Under the pieces are notes generated by a model. That model saw nothing but the letters and a program-made list of their open reading frames with translations, did no database searches and was not told the origin of the DNA. Shown here one piece after another: positions 45,894 through 58,314 of a DNA stretch of 64,000 nt. Origin of the DNA: Symsagittifera roscoffensis (taxonomy: Eukaryota; Xenacoelomorpha; Acoela; Convolutidae); NCBI RefSeq assembly GCF_963678635.1, contig NC_087063.1, positions 84,181,574-84,245,573 on the forward strand, in the 5' to 3' direction. Position 1 is the first letter of the stretch, and every line of letters begins with the position of its first letter. Made by a program: the position numbers and the translations under genes.

Positions 45894-46081
45894 TTGACAT
45901 AAAGTTTTTGGTGGGAAACAAAATGGGCCTAATAGACTATCTGTCGTGGAATCCGATTGGTTTAGCAATAACTCCAAGTCCGTACGATGAAAAGTTTGTG
46001 GTGGCTTCAACTAACTCCTTCATGAACATTCTTGAAATGGTTGACATCATCATTCTAATTAATTTAGCCAACCAACATTGA
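45894..46081 (+). pseudogene. GypsyB RNase H tail fragment
   Basis: Only the end of the RNase H/tether region remains (G-N-K-M-G-L-I-D-Y-L-S-W-N-P-I-G-L-A-I-T-P-S), reading open to the TGA at 46079-46081. It is joined directly to the 3' end of LTR 2, so gag and the rest of pol have been deleted. Confidence 0.72.
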
Positions 46082-46935
46082 TACTTCGACTTCTTAATCT
46101 CAAATTTGCTTCGCAGTTGAACCAGATAACGATAAAATTTTAATTAGGGATGTCCTATGCTACTAGTACTAGTACGTGCAAAGCAATATACGTGAAAAAG
46201 GAAACCGATATCTGAGCACTAGAAATGAAGCAGGAAAAAAAAATGAGAAACTAAGATTGTCTAAATTTAAACCTAATTTAAAAAATAGTAGGCTCTGTTC
46301 TGACGAAAGTTATGTTCAATTATTCCTTTAATGAGCGTCATCGGAGAAGTGGTAGAAAATGGGACTCGCATTGATGGCCTCGGTTCTATTAATGCGCTAA
46401 TCAACCTATTTTTTAAATTTTGTTTATATCTTAAACTTTGTTTTTCTACAATTTTAAGAGAAAACCTTGTTGTCCTTTTATCTACTCTTCCAAAGAGCGG
46501 TTGATTTTTTCAAAGACTATGTTGTCTTATATCAATTTGGATGAAATTTTCTTTTTCTTGTTTCTTTTTCATCATGTCAACGAACAAAATCAGGGTTTTA
46601 AAAGGCTTGTTTTAATTGTCAATCATGTTTGCAACCAACGCTCAGTGCCATTACGGGTACATGGGAGATTAATGACTTTTTTCGAACATCTTTTGACATA
46701 TCAAAACTGCATCCGGTACGGATTGGTTGAGTGGCAAACATAGTTATACTAAAAACATTTTGTTATAGGCTCACTGCGCTGAGTCATTTATGTTGGTATG
46801 TTGACATTGTACCGAATAGTCAAGAGACTGAGTTGAAAGCTCAGAAATTGAATAAACGATTTACGAAACAGTTGTTTTAGTTGCGATTGAGGATTCTTGT
46901 TTTCAATCTGTTCGGATTCAGTGTTTAATATATCT
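46079..46935 (+). repeat. GypsyB LTR 3 (short type)
   Basis: It begins TGATACTTCGAC and matches LTR 1, except that about 0.3 kb in the middle (after GCCATTACGGGT) is missing. LTRs 4, 6 and 7 lack the same part, so they form a subtype. The left border of the 9.17-kb duplication lies inside it near 46302. Confidence 0.6.
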
Positions 46936-47594
46936 CATACTCTTAGCTATGACATGGCGCAGACATCAGATTATACAAAAAACTCACTCAGTAATAATCC
47001 TTTCTAGGAGAGAACGTGGGCAGAACCACCACTTGTATGATCAAAGTGGGCGACAATTTTAGAAATGGCAGTATTTGTTCAATACACCATCTCTTTCGCT
47101 GCAATCCACATTTAGCTCAAACTGCTTAAAATTATAAAATTACACAATTAAGTAAAATTGCACTGCGCCGGCAAACACAGGCAAAAATAAAACACCTGAT
47201 TGGAAAATAGAACAAAACTTAGCATTCAACAACATCTTAAAACTAGTATCGGAAATAACACAAAAAAATTTTTGATCATTTTTTGCGCATCAACTTTCGG
47301 CCTAGGGCGGTACTCGAAAAATACACCAAGAAAAATTGGGCAGCAGCAGCTTACGCATCAAAATGTAGATTAACAAGATATATCAACCAGTTAATCTCCT
47401 TTAATTTTGAAATAGAGGTTTTGGCGGGAAACAAAATGGGCCTAATAGACTATCTGTCGCGGAATCCGATTGGGTTGGCAATAACTCCAAGCGCGTACGA
47501 TGAGAAGTTTGTGGTGGCGTCAACTAACATCTTCATTAATATTCTTGAATTGATTGACAACATCATTCTAAATAACTTAGCCAACCAAAATTGA
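46936..47594 (+). pseudogene. GypsyB gag-start/RT-end/RNase H fragment
   Basis: The gag beginning (near 46990-47075) jumps straight to the end of RT at about 47076 and then to RNase H (47283-47594, ending L-A-N-Q-N). RNase H itself has an internal deletion, because A-A-A-A-Y-A-S-K is followed at once by C-R-L-T-R-Y-I-N-Q. Confidence 0.68.
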
Positions 47595-48510
47595 GCACCA
47601 AGTCGGCTGATCAAAATGGGCACGGAAAATAAAAGAACGCTAACAAGCCAAGCAAGACTTCGAGTGCACCTCAAACTTTTCACACATTCAAAAAGCGCTG
47701 CATCAAAACAGATAAATTTTGATCAGATTGTCAAAAAAACCATCCAACACTCAGTTAAACAACCACACCAAAAAACCAGAATACAAAATTCGTCAATTTT
47801 ATTCAGAAATTGGAAAAACCAAACATCATGAGACGAAATAATTATAAAAGATTCAAAGTTGGATTCAGTTCAGATGATCAAATCAATAAACGAAGCAGAG
47901 GGAACAGCAAAGTGGCAAGGCGAATTGGACCGTGAGGGAAGCCTATCAGACCCGCCTTTGCATCGTAGGAAGACTACAAAAACACTTTACGAAAAATGGA
48001 TAGCAAGCAATGAGACATGCACGGACAATACTCGAACAATAAATACCTCCCAGAGACGGAGGACAAGAACGCAATAGAATTAATAACCGGCTCATCAAAA
48101 AGAAGTCTTTTTTCCCAAAAATTAACTTCAGCGATGACACTAGGGTAACAAAAAGCAGACTTTAAAGCAACAGGAGGGGGGAAAAACATAAGAACACAAT
48201 TGGAAACGTAAAAACCGACAACCACGATATACGCAAACATAACCTTCCCGTGTTATACAAAAAACGATCATACAAACTGAATTGTCAACAGACGCGCACA
48301 AAATCTATGACCACTGCTCATGCCGCGTGGACCCAACTAGACGCAGACAGGAGGAGCCACGACCAAACAAAGAACCACCAAAATGACAACGAATACAACT
48401 CACAACAGTCAAAAACAAGCTTAAGTGGAAACAAGCCATGGGATGATCACGGAGGAGATAGTCGCGGCTTTGGATCACGGAAACAACACTGGAATGGAAA
48501 AGGACACACC
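47595..48510 (+). pseudogene. GypsyB region downstream of RNase H (unknown domain)
   Basis: This stretch is found only here and in its duplicate 56765-57680. It follows the RNase H end in place of an LTR and holds basic, Thr/Gln-rich frames (47616-47831, 47859-48077, 48250-48579). It may represent the part of the original element between RNase H and the 3' LTR that other copies have lost. I see neither an integrase HHCC finger nor a DDE core. The stretch ends by fusion to a 5'-truncated LTR near 48510. Confidence 0.5.
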
Positions 48511-49145
48511 GCTGTTTTGATGAAAGTTATGTTCAATCATTCCTTTAATGAGCTTCATCGGAGAAGTGGTAGAAATTGAGACTCGCATTGATAGCCTCGG
48601 TTCTATTTATGCGCTAATCAACCTATTTTCTTAATTTTGTTTAAATTTAAAACTTTGTTTTTCTACAATTTCAAGGGAAAACATTTTTGTCCTTTTATCT
48701 CCTCTTTCAGAGAGCGGTTGACTTTTTCAAAGACTTAGTTATCAATAATCAGTTTGGATGAATTTTTCTTTTTCTTGTTTCTTTTTCATCATGTCACTGA
48801 ACAAAATCAGGGTTTTAAAAGCTTGTTTTAATTGTCAATCATGTTTGCAACCAACGCTTCAGTGTCATTACGTGTCCATGGGAGATTAATGACTTTTTTT
48901 GAACATTTTTTGACATATTAAAACTGCATCCGGTACGGACTGTTCGGAGTGGCAAACATAGTTATACTGAATATTTAATTTTATAGACTCACTGCGCTGA
49001 GTAAATTATGTTAGTATGATGACCTTAAACCGAACAGTCAAGAGACTGAGTTGAAAGCTCAGAAGTTGATTAAACGATTTACGAAACAATTATTTAGTTG
49101 CGATTGAGGATTCTTGTTTTCCAATCTGTTCTTATTCAGAGTTTA
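48511..49145 (+). repeat. GypsyB LTR 4 (5'-truncated, short type)
   Basis: It lacks the first ~0.23 kb of the LTR and starts at the GAAAGTTATGTTCAATCATTCC block. It carries the same central deletion as LTR 3. Confidence 0.6.
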
Positions 49146-52104
49146 ATTTATCTCATACTCTTAGTTACGACATAGAGAGACAACAGATTACAAAAGAAAC
49201 TCACTCAGTATTAATCCTTTCTGGGAGAGAGCGTGGGCAGAACAACCACTTGTTTGGTCAAAGTGGGCGGCAATTTTAGAAATGGCAGTATTTGCGAAGG
49301 ATAGCATCAAAGTCAGAAACTTACTGCAACCTAAGCCGACGTTAGTAGAACCAACAGACCTCATACATGAAATCGAGATAACATAACTGACGGAGGCTCA
49401 AAAGTAAAACCGAAATGTAGAAAACCAATAAAATGAGTTGGTGGGAAAAACAAATGTCTAATGTCAAAGAAGAAAAAGGTGTATTATGTATCTCAATCCT
49501 GTGGGATTAAGCGGACGCAAAATCACAGAGCTGCCTATTCTTCTACTTCAGCGCTGAAGGCCAACGCCGAGTACAACAAAAGAGACCGAGCCTAGACATA
49601 CAAGCGGCATCGACGACAGAACTAATGACAGTTCTAGAAGATATCTTATAACTACACGAATCATTGCCTTCGAGAAGTACAACTTTATTTGCAAAAAGCA
49701 AAAGAAAAATCAATCAATTAAACAACATCACGCAGATCTAGTGGCACTTGCTTCACGGGCAGACTGCGGCAACAGCAAAGACGAGTGGGTCAGTTACATG
49801 TTTACAGCACACATGAACAATGAGAAAATAGCAGAGGATCTAATAGCTGAAACACGAAGCCCACAAGACTCATATCAATATGCAACCCGTCGAGAAAAAG
49901 GAATAGAACACAGCAGAACTACGAAAACAATCAATGGGATACATCCATCCTCAAGGACGATGTGGACAGTTTAAATACCAAAAAAATCAAAGAAGACGGG
50001 GAGAATTTAAAGGACGACAAAAAGTCACACGCGGAACACACAATTTAAGGGGTCAACAAAATTCATACAACTCACAAAAAAAAACAAGGCTACAAATACG
50101 GAAGAAATTTGGGTCCAAATCACCTAGAATCATGCCCCGCAAAGAATAAAATTTGCGAAACGGGAACATTTTGTAAAACTATATGGGTGTACAAATATTA
50201 GCTATCTACAAGAAAGAAACGAAGAACAACAAGAACAAAACAAACACACCAAGGGAACGAACCATGTGGAAGGGAACGAACCAGTAGCGTTAGCTGAGCT
50301 TACGTCCACAAACGGATGCAAGAATTCCTACAGGACAATTTCTCCGCAATCGCAATATCTGAGGCTTTCGAAAGAAAAAACTCAGCAAAAACAACCAAGG
50401 AAGATCTAGACGGACATATAATTGATCCAGAAACAAAATTGGAGGCAATATTTGCTATTGCGACACGGGAAGCCCAATGTCAATTCCTAACAAAAAAAAA
50501 CGGCATAAAGACTGCGAAAAAACGATAACTCAACAAAATTCAAATACATCCCAATGGAAGACACGGCAGGAAATCTAGCATGATACAATGGTAAAATCGT
50601 GATTTCTAAGGAAAGACTGATATTTGCGATAAATTCCGGGGATGGACCATACGGTCAGCCCCATTTATCTTAGCGGACGATCAGAAAGCAAACATAAGAG
50701 GAAGAAATCTGTTAGCACAATTTGGTACAAAATTAATACAAGCAGAAAAGAGTCGAAAAAAACTGAACAAAAAAATCGATCAAAAACACTTCAAGAAATT
50801 GAATGATTTTTTAGAAAAATTATTTACAACAGTAAAGTACGATCAAATAGACAAACTGGCAATGGACTCCGAAATGATTAACAAATTTAGTCAGAAAAAT
50901 AAATATCAGATGCCAAATTTGAACATTTACTAGACAACATCACAGAACAAGTCAAAACGAATTGTAAAGACTAAACACTACTCTCGACCCTCGACCTATG
51001 TTACGCATTTTCGCAAACCCCTTCGGATAAACAAACCAGAGAAGTATGCAACTTTACCTTCATTGAAGGCAACGCCACTGGGACATATCAGTTCTAAATG
51101 GGTTTTTACTGCCTAACAGATGTGCCGAAAGCAAAAGACCTGACATTAACTAGCTGCAAAACAATGTACGCCTTCTTGGATGACCTATTAAAAGTGACCA
51201 AGGAATCACTAGAGCTCCATAAAAAAACCATCAAAACTATCTTACAAAGACTCGACGAAAAAACTCAGCAATCTCACACGATAAATGTAAGTTTGCAATT
51301 AAAAAAAGTTGAATGGCTAGGCTATAACATAAATAGTGAGCACTGAGGGCACTAAACCACTCATGGGCATTAGAAAAATTAACTCCACTTACATTTTTCA
51401 AGCAAATGAAAACTTTCATGGGTTCAATACACCATCTCTCTCGCTGGAACCCACATTTAGCTCAAATTGCTCAAAATGCTAAAATTACACATTTAAATAA
51501 AATTGCACTGCGCCGGCAAACACAGGCAAAAATAAAACTCCTGATTGTAAACAGAAAATAACTTAGCATTCAACAACATCTAAAACTAGCATCGGAAATA
51601 TCACAAAAAAAAACATTTTGATCAGATTTTGGCGCGTCAATTTTCGGCCTAGGGGCGGTACTCGAAAAAGTCAACAAGGAAGATTGGGCAGCAGCAGCTT
51701 ACGCATCAAGATTTTCTAATTCTTCAGACGGAAAATACTCAGTAAACGAATTGATTTACACCAACGTTTCAAACGAATACCAACATTTCAAATATTACTT
51801 AAACGGAAAATTTTTTACTGTCATTACATAACATCAGTGCCTTAAATGCCAGTGCAACATCAAAAAAAGGCAATGTAGATTAACAAGATGGATCAACCAG
51901 TTAATCTCCTTTAATTTTGACATAGAGTTTTTGGCGGGAAACAAAATGGGCCTAATAGACTATCTGTCTTGGAATCCGATTGGGTTGGCAATAACTCCAA
52001 GCGCGTACGATGAGAAGTTTGTGGTGGCGTCAACTAACTCCTTCATGAACCTTCTTGAATTGATTGACAACATCATTCTAATTAATTTAGCCAACCAACA
52101 TTGA
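49146..52104 (+). pseudogene. GypsyB gag-pol body, element 3
   Basis: Gag starts near 49200 and continues at 49741-49974 (L-A-S-R-A-D-C-G, then A-H-M-N-N-E-K). Protease D-T-G-S-P-M-S-I is at 50462-50485. RT F-L-D-D is at 51173-51184 within the frame 51098-51346. RNase H runs from about 51640 with G-L-G-A-V-L-E, Y-A-S-R and the tether motif, ending at the TGA 52102-52104, which is also the start of the next LTR. It closely resembles element 1 but with its own stops. Integrase is absent. Confidence 0.78.
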
Positions 52105-53280
52105 TACTTCGACTTCTTAATCTCAAATTTGCTTCGCAGTTGAACCAGATAACGATAAAATTTTAATTAGGGATGTCCTATGCTACTAGTACTAGTACGT
52201 GCAAAGCAATATACGTGAAAAACGAAACCGATATCTGAGCACTAGAAATGAAGCAGGAAAAAGTGAACGAGAAACTGAAAATGTCTAAAATTAAACCTAA
52301 TTTAGAAAAATGTAGGCTCTGTTCTGACGAAAGTTATGTTCAATCATTCCTTTAATGAGCGTCATCGGAGAAGTGGTAGAAATTGAGACTCGCATTGATA
52401 GCCTCGGTTCTATTAATGCGCTAATCAACCTATTTTCTTAATTTCGTTTATATTTAAAACTTTGTTTTTCTACAATTTCAAGGGAAAACATTCTTGTCCT
52501 TTTATCTACTCTTTCAGAGAGCGGTTGAATTTTTCAAAGACTAAGTTATCAATAATCAGTTTGGATGAATTTTTCTTTTTCTTGTTTCTTTTTCATCATG
52601 TCAGTGAACCAAATCAGGGTTTTAAAAGGCTTGTTTTATTTGTCAATCATGTTTGCAACTAACGCTTCAGTGCCATTACGGGTCAAGATATAGTAAAAAA
52701 AAAACTACAAAAATTGGAAGCTAAAATTTCTAAAGTGTCCGTATGGACGAACAACTCCTTAAAACCAAAAGCTTGGATGACGAGGCAATCGTCAAAATGC
52801 TGAATTCTGATTGGTAAAAAAAAGACTGCCTTTAACAAAGCATGCAATCGCCTCCCTAATTATATTCAAGTGACCAATTATATGTGTTCGACGTCTTTTT
52901 TCTTTCCAGACAATCTTTATTTGATAAAACTAGCAGCTACGTTAGGAGTGTTTTATAAATTGTCACTGACAGTGTGAATGTAAGAAAAATTGCAAAAAAA
53001 AATCAAATGGAGATTAGTGACTTTTTTCGAACATTTTTTGACATATTAAAACTGCATCTGGTACGGACTGTTCGGAGTGGCAAACATAGTTATACTGAAT
53101 ATTTACTTCTATAGACTCACTGCGCTGAGTAACTTATGTTAGTATGATGACCTTGTACCGAATAGTCAAGAGACTGAGTTGAAAGCTCAGAAGTTGAATA
53201 GACGATTTACGAAACAGTTGTTTTAGTTGCGATTGAGGATTCTTGTTTTCCAATCTGTTCGGATTCAGTGTTTAATATAT
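52102..53280 (+). repeat. GypsyB LTR 5 (long type)
   Basis: It begins TGATACTTCGAC at the pol stop and has the full central part. The 3' end is approximate. Confidence 0.65.
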
Positions 53281-55241
53281 CTCATACTCTTAGTTATGAC
53301 ATGGAGAGACAACAGATTACACAAAAAACTCACTCAGTATTAATCCTTTCTGGGAGAGAGCGTGGGCAGAACCACCACTTGTTTGGTCAAAGTGGGAGGC
53401 AATTTTAGAAATGGCAGTATTTGCGAAGGATAGCATCAAAGTCAGAAATTTACTGCAACCTAAGCCGACGTTAGTAGAACCAACAGACCTCATACATGAA
53501 ATCGAGATAACATAACTGAGGGAGGCTCAAAAGTAAAACCCAATTGTAGAAACAGCAAAGACGAGTGGGTCAGATACATGTTTACAGCACATATGAACAA
53601 TGAGAAAATAGCAGAGGATCTAATAGCTGAAACACGAAGCCCACAAGACTCATATCAATATGCAACCCGTCGAGAAAAAGGAATAGAAGACAGCAGAACT
53701 AAGAAAACGAATCCGTTCGGAAAATCAGCAGCAACGGCAATGAAAAAACAACCAATGGGGTACATCCATCCTCAAGGAAGATAAGTACAATTTAACTACC
53801 AAAAAAATCAAAGAAGACAAGGGGAATTTAAAGGACGACAAAAGTCATACGCGGAACACACAATTTAAGGGTCAACAAAATTCATACAAAGCACAATAAA
53901 AACAAGGCTACAAATGCGGAAGAAAGTTGGGTCCAAATCACCTAGAATCATGCCACGCAAAGGATAAAATTTGCGAAACGGGAACATTTTGTAAAACTAT
54001 ATGGGTGTACAAATATAAGCAATCTACAAGAAAGAAACGAAGAACAACAAGAACAAAACAAACACACCAACTATGTGGAAAGGAACGAACCAGTAGCGTT
54101 AAGTGAGTTTACGTCCACAAACGGATGGTAAGAATTCCTACAGGACAATTTCTCCGCAATCGCAATATCTGAGGCTTTTGAAAGAAAAAATTCAGCAAAA
54201 ACAACCGAGGAAGATCTTGACGGACATATAGTTGAACCAAAAACAAAATTGGAGGCAATATTTGCTATTGCGACACCGGAAGCCCAATGTCAATACCTAA
54301 CAAAAAAACGGCATAAAGACTGCGAAAAAACGATAACTCAACAAAATTCAAATACATCCCAATGGAAAACACGGCAGGAAATCTAGCATGATACAATGGT
54401 AAAATCGTGATTACTAAGGAAAGACTGATATTTGCGATAAATTCCGGGGATGGACCATACGGTCAGCCCCATTTATCTTAGCGGACGATCAGAAAGCAAA
54501 CATAAGAGGAAGAAACCTATTAGCACAATTTGGTACAAAATTAATACCAGCACAAAAGAGTCGAAAAAAACTGAACAAAAAAATCGATCAAAAACACTTC
54601 AAGAAAATGAATGATTTTTTAGAAAAATTATTTACAGCAGTATTTTATAAATTATTTAAACACAGGCAAAAATAAAACACCTGATTGTAAACAGAAATAA
54701 CTTAGCATTCAACAACATCTTAAAACTAGCATCGGAAATATCACAAAAAAAAACATTTTGATCAGATTTTGGCGCGTCTATTTTCGGCCTAGGGGCGGTA
54801 CTCGGAAAAGTCAACAAGGAAGATTGGGCAGCAGCAGCTTACGCATCAAGACTTTCTAATTCTTCAGACGGAAAATACTCAGTAAACGAATTGATTTAAA
54901 CCAACGTTTCAAACGAATACCAACATTTCAAATATTACTTAAAAGGAAAAGTTTTTACTGTCATTACATAACATCAGTGCCTTAAACACAAGCGAAACAT
55001 CAAAACAAGCCAATGTAGATTAACCAGATGGATCAACCAGTTAATCTCCTTTAATTTTGACATAGAGTTTTTGGCGGGAAACAAAATGGGCCTAATAGAC
55101 TAACTGTCTTGGAATCCGATTGGGTTGGCAATAACTCCAAGCGCGTACGATGAGAAGTTTGTGGTGGCGTCAACTAACTCCTTCATGAACATTCTTGAAA
55201 TGATTGACAACATCAATATAAATAATTTAGCCAACCAAAAT
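53281..55241 (+). pseudogene. GypsyB gag-pol body, element 4 (internal deletions)
   Basis: The gag start (near 53350) is joined at about 53552 to a later part of gag, so the section between is missing. Protease D-T-G-S-P-M-S-I is at 54272-54295. At 54640 the RT core is missing and a short unrelated bridge leads into RNase H (about 54660-55241). No F-L-D-D box remains. It ends with N-L-A-N-Q-N at the start of LTR 6. Confidence 0.72.
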
Positions 55242-56105
55242 TGAGACTTCGACTGCTTAAGCTCAAATTTGCCTCGCAGTTGAACCAGATAACGATAAAA
55301 TTTTAATCAGGCATGTCCTATGCTACTAGTTCTAGTACGTGCAAGGCAATATACCTGAAAAAGGAAACCGATATCTGAGCACTAGAAATGAAGCAGGAAA
55401 AAGTGAACGAGAAACTAAAAACGTCTAAAATTAAACCTAACTTAAAAAAATGTAGGCTCTGTTCTCGTTCTGACGAAAGTTATGTTCAATTATTCCTTTA
55501 ATGAGCGTCATCGGAGAAGTGGTAGAAAATGGGACTCGCATTGATGGCCTCGGTTCTATTAATGCGCTAATCAACCTATTTTTTAAATTTTGTTTATATC
55601 TTAAACTTTGTTTTTCTACAATTTTAAGAGAAAACCTTGTTGTCCTTTTATCTACTCTTCCAAAGAGCGGTTGATTTTTTCAAAGACTATGTTGTCTTAT
55701 ATCAATTTGGATGAAATTTTCTTTTTCTTGTTTCTTTTTCATCATGTCAACGAACAAAATCAGGGTTTTAAAAGGCTTGTTTTAATTGTCAATCATGTTT
55801 GCAACCAACGCTCAGTGCCATTACGGGTACATGGGAGATTAATGACTTTTTTCGAACATCTTTTGACATATCAAAACTGCATCCGGTACGGATTGGTTGA
55901 GTGGCAAACATAGTTATACTAAAAACATTTTGTTATAGGCTCACTGCGCTGAGTCATTTATGTTGGTATGTTGACATTGTACCGAATAGTCAAGAGACTG
56001 AGTTGAAAGCTCAGAAATTGAATAAACGATTTACGAAACAGTTGTTTTAGTTGCGATTGAGGATTCTTGTTTTCAATCTGTTCGGATTCAGTGTTTAATA
56101 TATCT
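55242..56105 (+). repeat. GypsyB LTR 6 (short type)
   Basis: It begins TGAGACTTCGACTGC. From about 55472 it is practically identical to LTR 3, while the first 0.23 kb carries different variants. This places the duplication joint inside the LTR. Confidence 0.62.
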
Positions 56106-57680
56106 CATACTCTTAGCTATGACATGGCGCAGACATCAGATTATACAAAAAACTCACTCAGTAATAATCCTTTCTAGGAGAGAACGTGGGCAGAACCACC
56201 ACTTGTATGATCAAAGTGGGCGACAATTTTAGAAATGTCAGTATTTGTTCAATACACCATCTCTTTCGCTGCAATCCACATTTAGCTCAAACTGCTTAAA
56301 ATTATAAAATTACACAATTAAGTAAAATTGCACTGCGCCGGCAAACACAGGCAAAAATAAAACACCTGATTGGAAAATAGAACAAAACTTAGCATTCAAC
56401 AACATCTTAAAACTAGTATCGGAAATAACACAAAAAAATTTTTGATCATTTTTTGCGCATCAACTTTCGGCCTAGGGCGGTACTCGAAAAATACACCAAG
56501 AAAAATTGGGCAGCAGCAGCTTACGCATCAAAATGTAGATTAACAAGATATATCAACCAGTTAATCTCCTTTAATTTTGAAATAGAGGTTTTGGCGGGAA
56601 ACAAAATGGGCCTAATAGACTATCTGTCGCGGAATCCGATTGGGTTGGCAATAACTCCAAGCGCGTACGATGAGAAGTTTGTGGTGGCGTCAACTAACAT
56701 CTTCATTAATATTCTTGAATTGATTGACAACATCATTCTAAATAACTTAGCCAACCAAAATTGAGCACCAAGTCGGCTGATCAAAATGGGCACGGAAAAT
56801 AAAAGAACGCTAACAAGCCAAGCAAGACTTCGAGTGCACCTCAAACTTTTCACACATTCAAAAAGCGCTGCATCAAAACAGATACATTTTGATCAGATTG
56901 TCAAAAAAACCATCCAACACTCAGTTAAACAACCACACCAAAAAACCAGAATACAAAATTCGTCAATTTTATTCAGAAATTGGAAAAACCAAACATCATG
57001 AGACGAAATAATTATAAAAGATTCAAAGTTGGATTCAGTTCAGATGATCAAATCAATAAACGAAGCAGAGGGAACAGCAAAGTGGCAAGGCGAATTGGAC
57101 CGTGAGGGAAGCCTATCAGACCCGCCTTTGCATCGTAGGAAGACTACAAAAACACTTTACGAAAAATGGATAGCAAGCAATGAGACATGCACGGACAATA
57201 CTCGAACAATAAATACCTCCCAGAGACGGAGGACAAGAACGCAATAGAATTAATAACCGGCTCATCGAAAAGAAGTCTTTTTTCCCAAAAATTAACTTCA
57301 GCGATGACACTAGGGTAACAAAAAGCAGACTTTAAAGCAACAGGAGGGGGAAAAACATAAGAACACAATTGGAAACGTAAAAACCGACAACCACGATATA
57401 CGCAAACATAACCTTCCCGTGTTATACAAAAAACGATCATACAAACTGAATTGTCAACAGACGCGCACAAAATCTATGACCACTGCTTATGCCGCGTGGA
57501 CCCAACTAGACGCAGACAGGAGGAGCCACGACCAAACAAAGAACCACCAAAATGACAACGAATACAACTCACAACAGTCAAAAACAAGCTTAAGTGGAAA
57601 CAAGCCATGGGATGATCACGGAGGAGATAGTCGCGGCTTTGGATCACGGAAACAACACTGGAATGGAAAAGGACACACCG
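56106..57680 (+). pseudogene. GypsyB gag-start/RNase H fragment plus downstream region, duplicate
   Basis: This is the duplicate of 46936-48510, with RNase H tail 56453-56764 followed by the unknown Thr/Gln-rich region. There are few substitutions. One small indel near 57350 changes the offset from 9170 to 9169. Confidence 0.65.
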
Positions 57681-58314
57681 CTGTTTTGATGAAAGTTATG
57701 TTCAATCATTCCTTTAATGAGCTTCATCGGAGAAGTGGTAGAAATTGAGACTCGCATTGATAGCCTCGGTTCTATTTATGCGCTAATCAACCTATTTTCT
57801 TAATTTTGTTTAAATTTAAAACTTTGTTTTTCTACAATTTCAAGGGAAAACATTTTTGTCCTTTTATCTCCTCTTTCAGAGAGCGGTTGACTTTTTCAAA
57901 GACTTAGTTATCAATAATCAGTTTGGATGAATTTTTCTTTTTCTTGTTTCTTTTTCATCATGTCACTGAACAAAATCAGGGTTTTAAAAGCTTGTTTTAA
58001 TTGTCAATCATGTTTGCAACCAACGCTTCAGTGTCATTACGTGTCCATGGGAGATTAATGACTTTTTTTGAACATTTTTTGACATATTAAAACTGCATCC
58101 GGTACGGACTGTTCGGAGTGGCAAACATAGTTATACTGAATATTTAATTTTATAGACTCACTGCGCTGAGTAAATTATGTTAGTATGATGACCTTAAACC
58201 GAACAGTCAAGAGACTGAGTTGAAAGCTCAGAAGTTGATTAAACGATTTACGAAACAATTATTTAGTTGCGATTGAGGATTCTTGTTTTCCAATCTGTTC
58301 TTATTCAGAGTTTA
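57681..58314 (+). repeat. GypsyB LTR 7 (5'-truncated, short type)
   Basis: This is the duplicate of LTR 4 at 48511-49145. Confidence 0.6.

Larger units (their letters stand above)
46302..55471 (+). repeat. 9.17-kb tandem duplication, first copy
   Basis: Positions 46302 onward match 55472 onward at an offset of 9169-9170 with only about a dozen differences noticed over more than 8 kb (for example 47685 A versus 56884 C-type changes and single-base indels). Both borders lie inside LTRs of the same orientation. At 54640 the first copy has lost the RT region that the second copy retains at 63809 onward. Confidence 0.85.
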
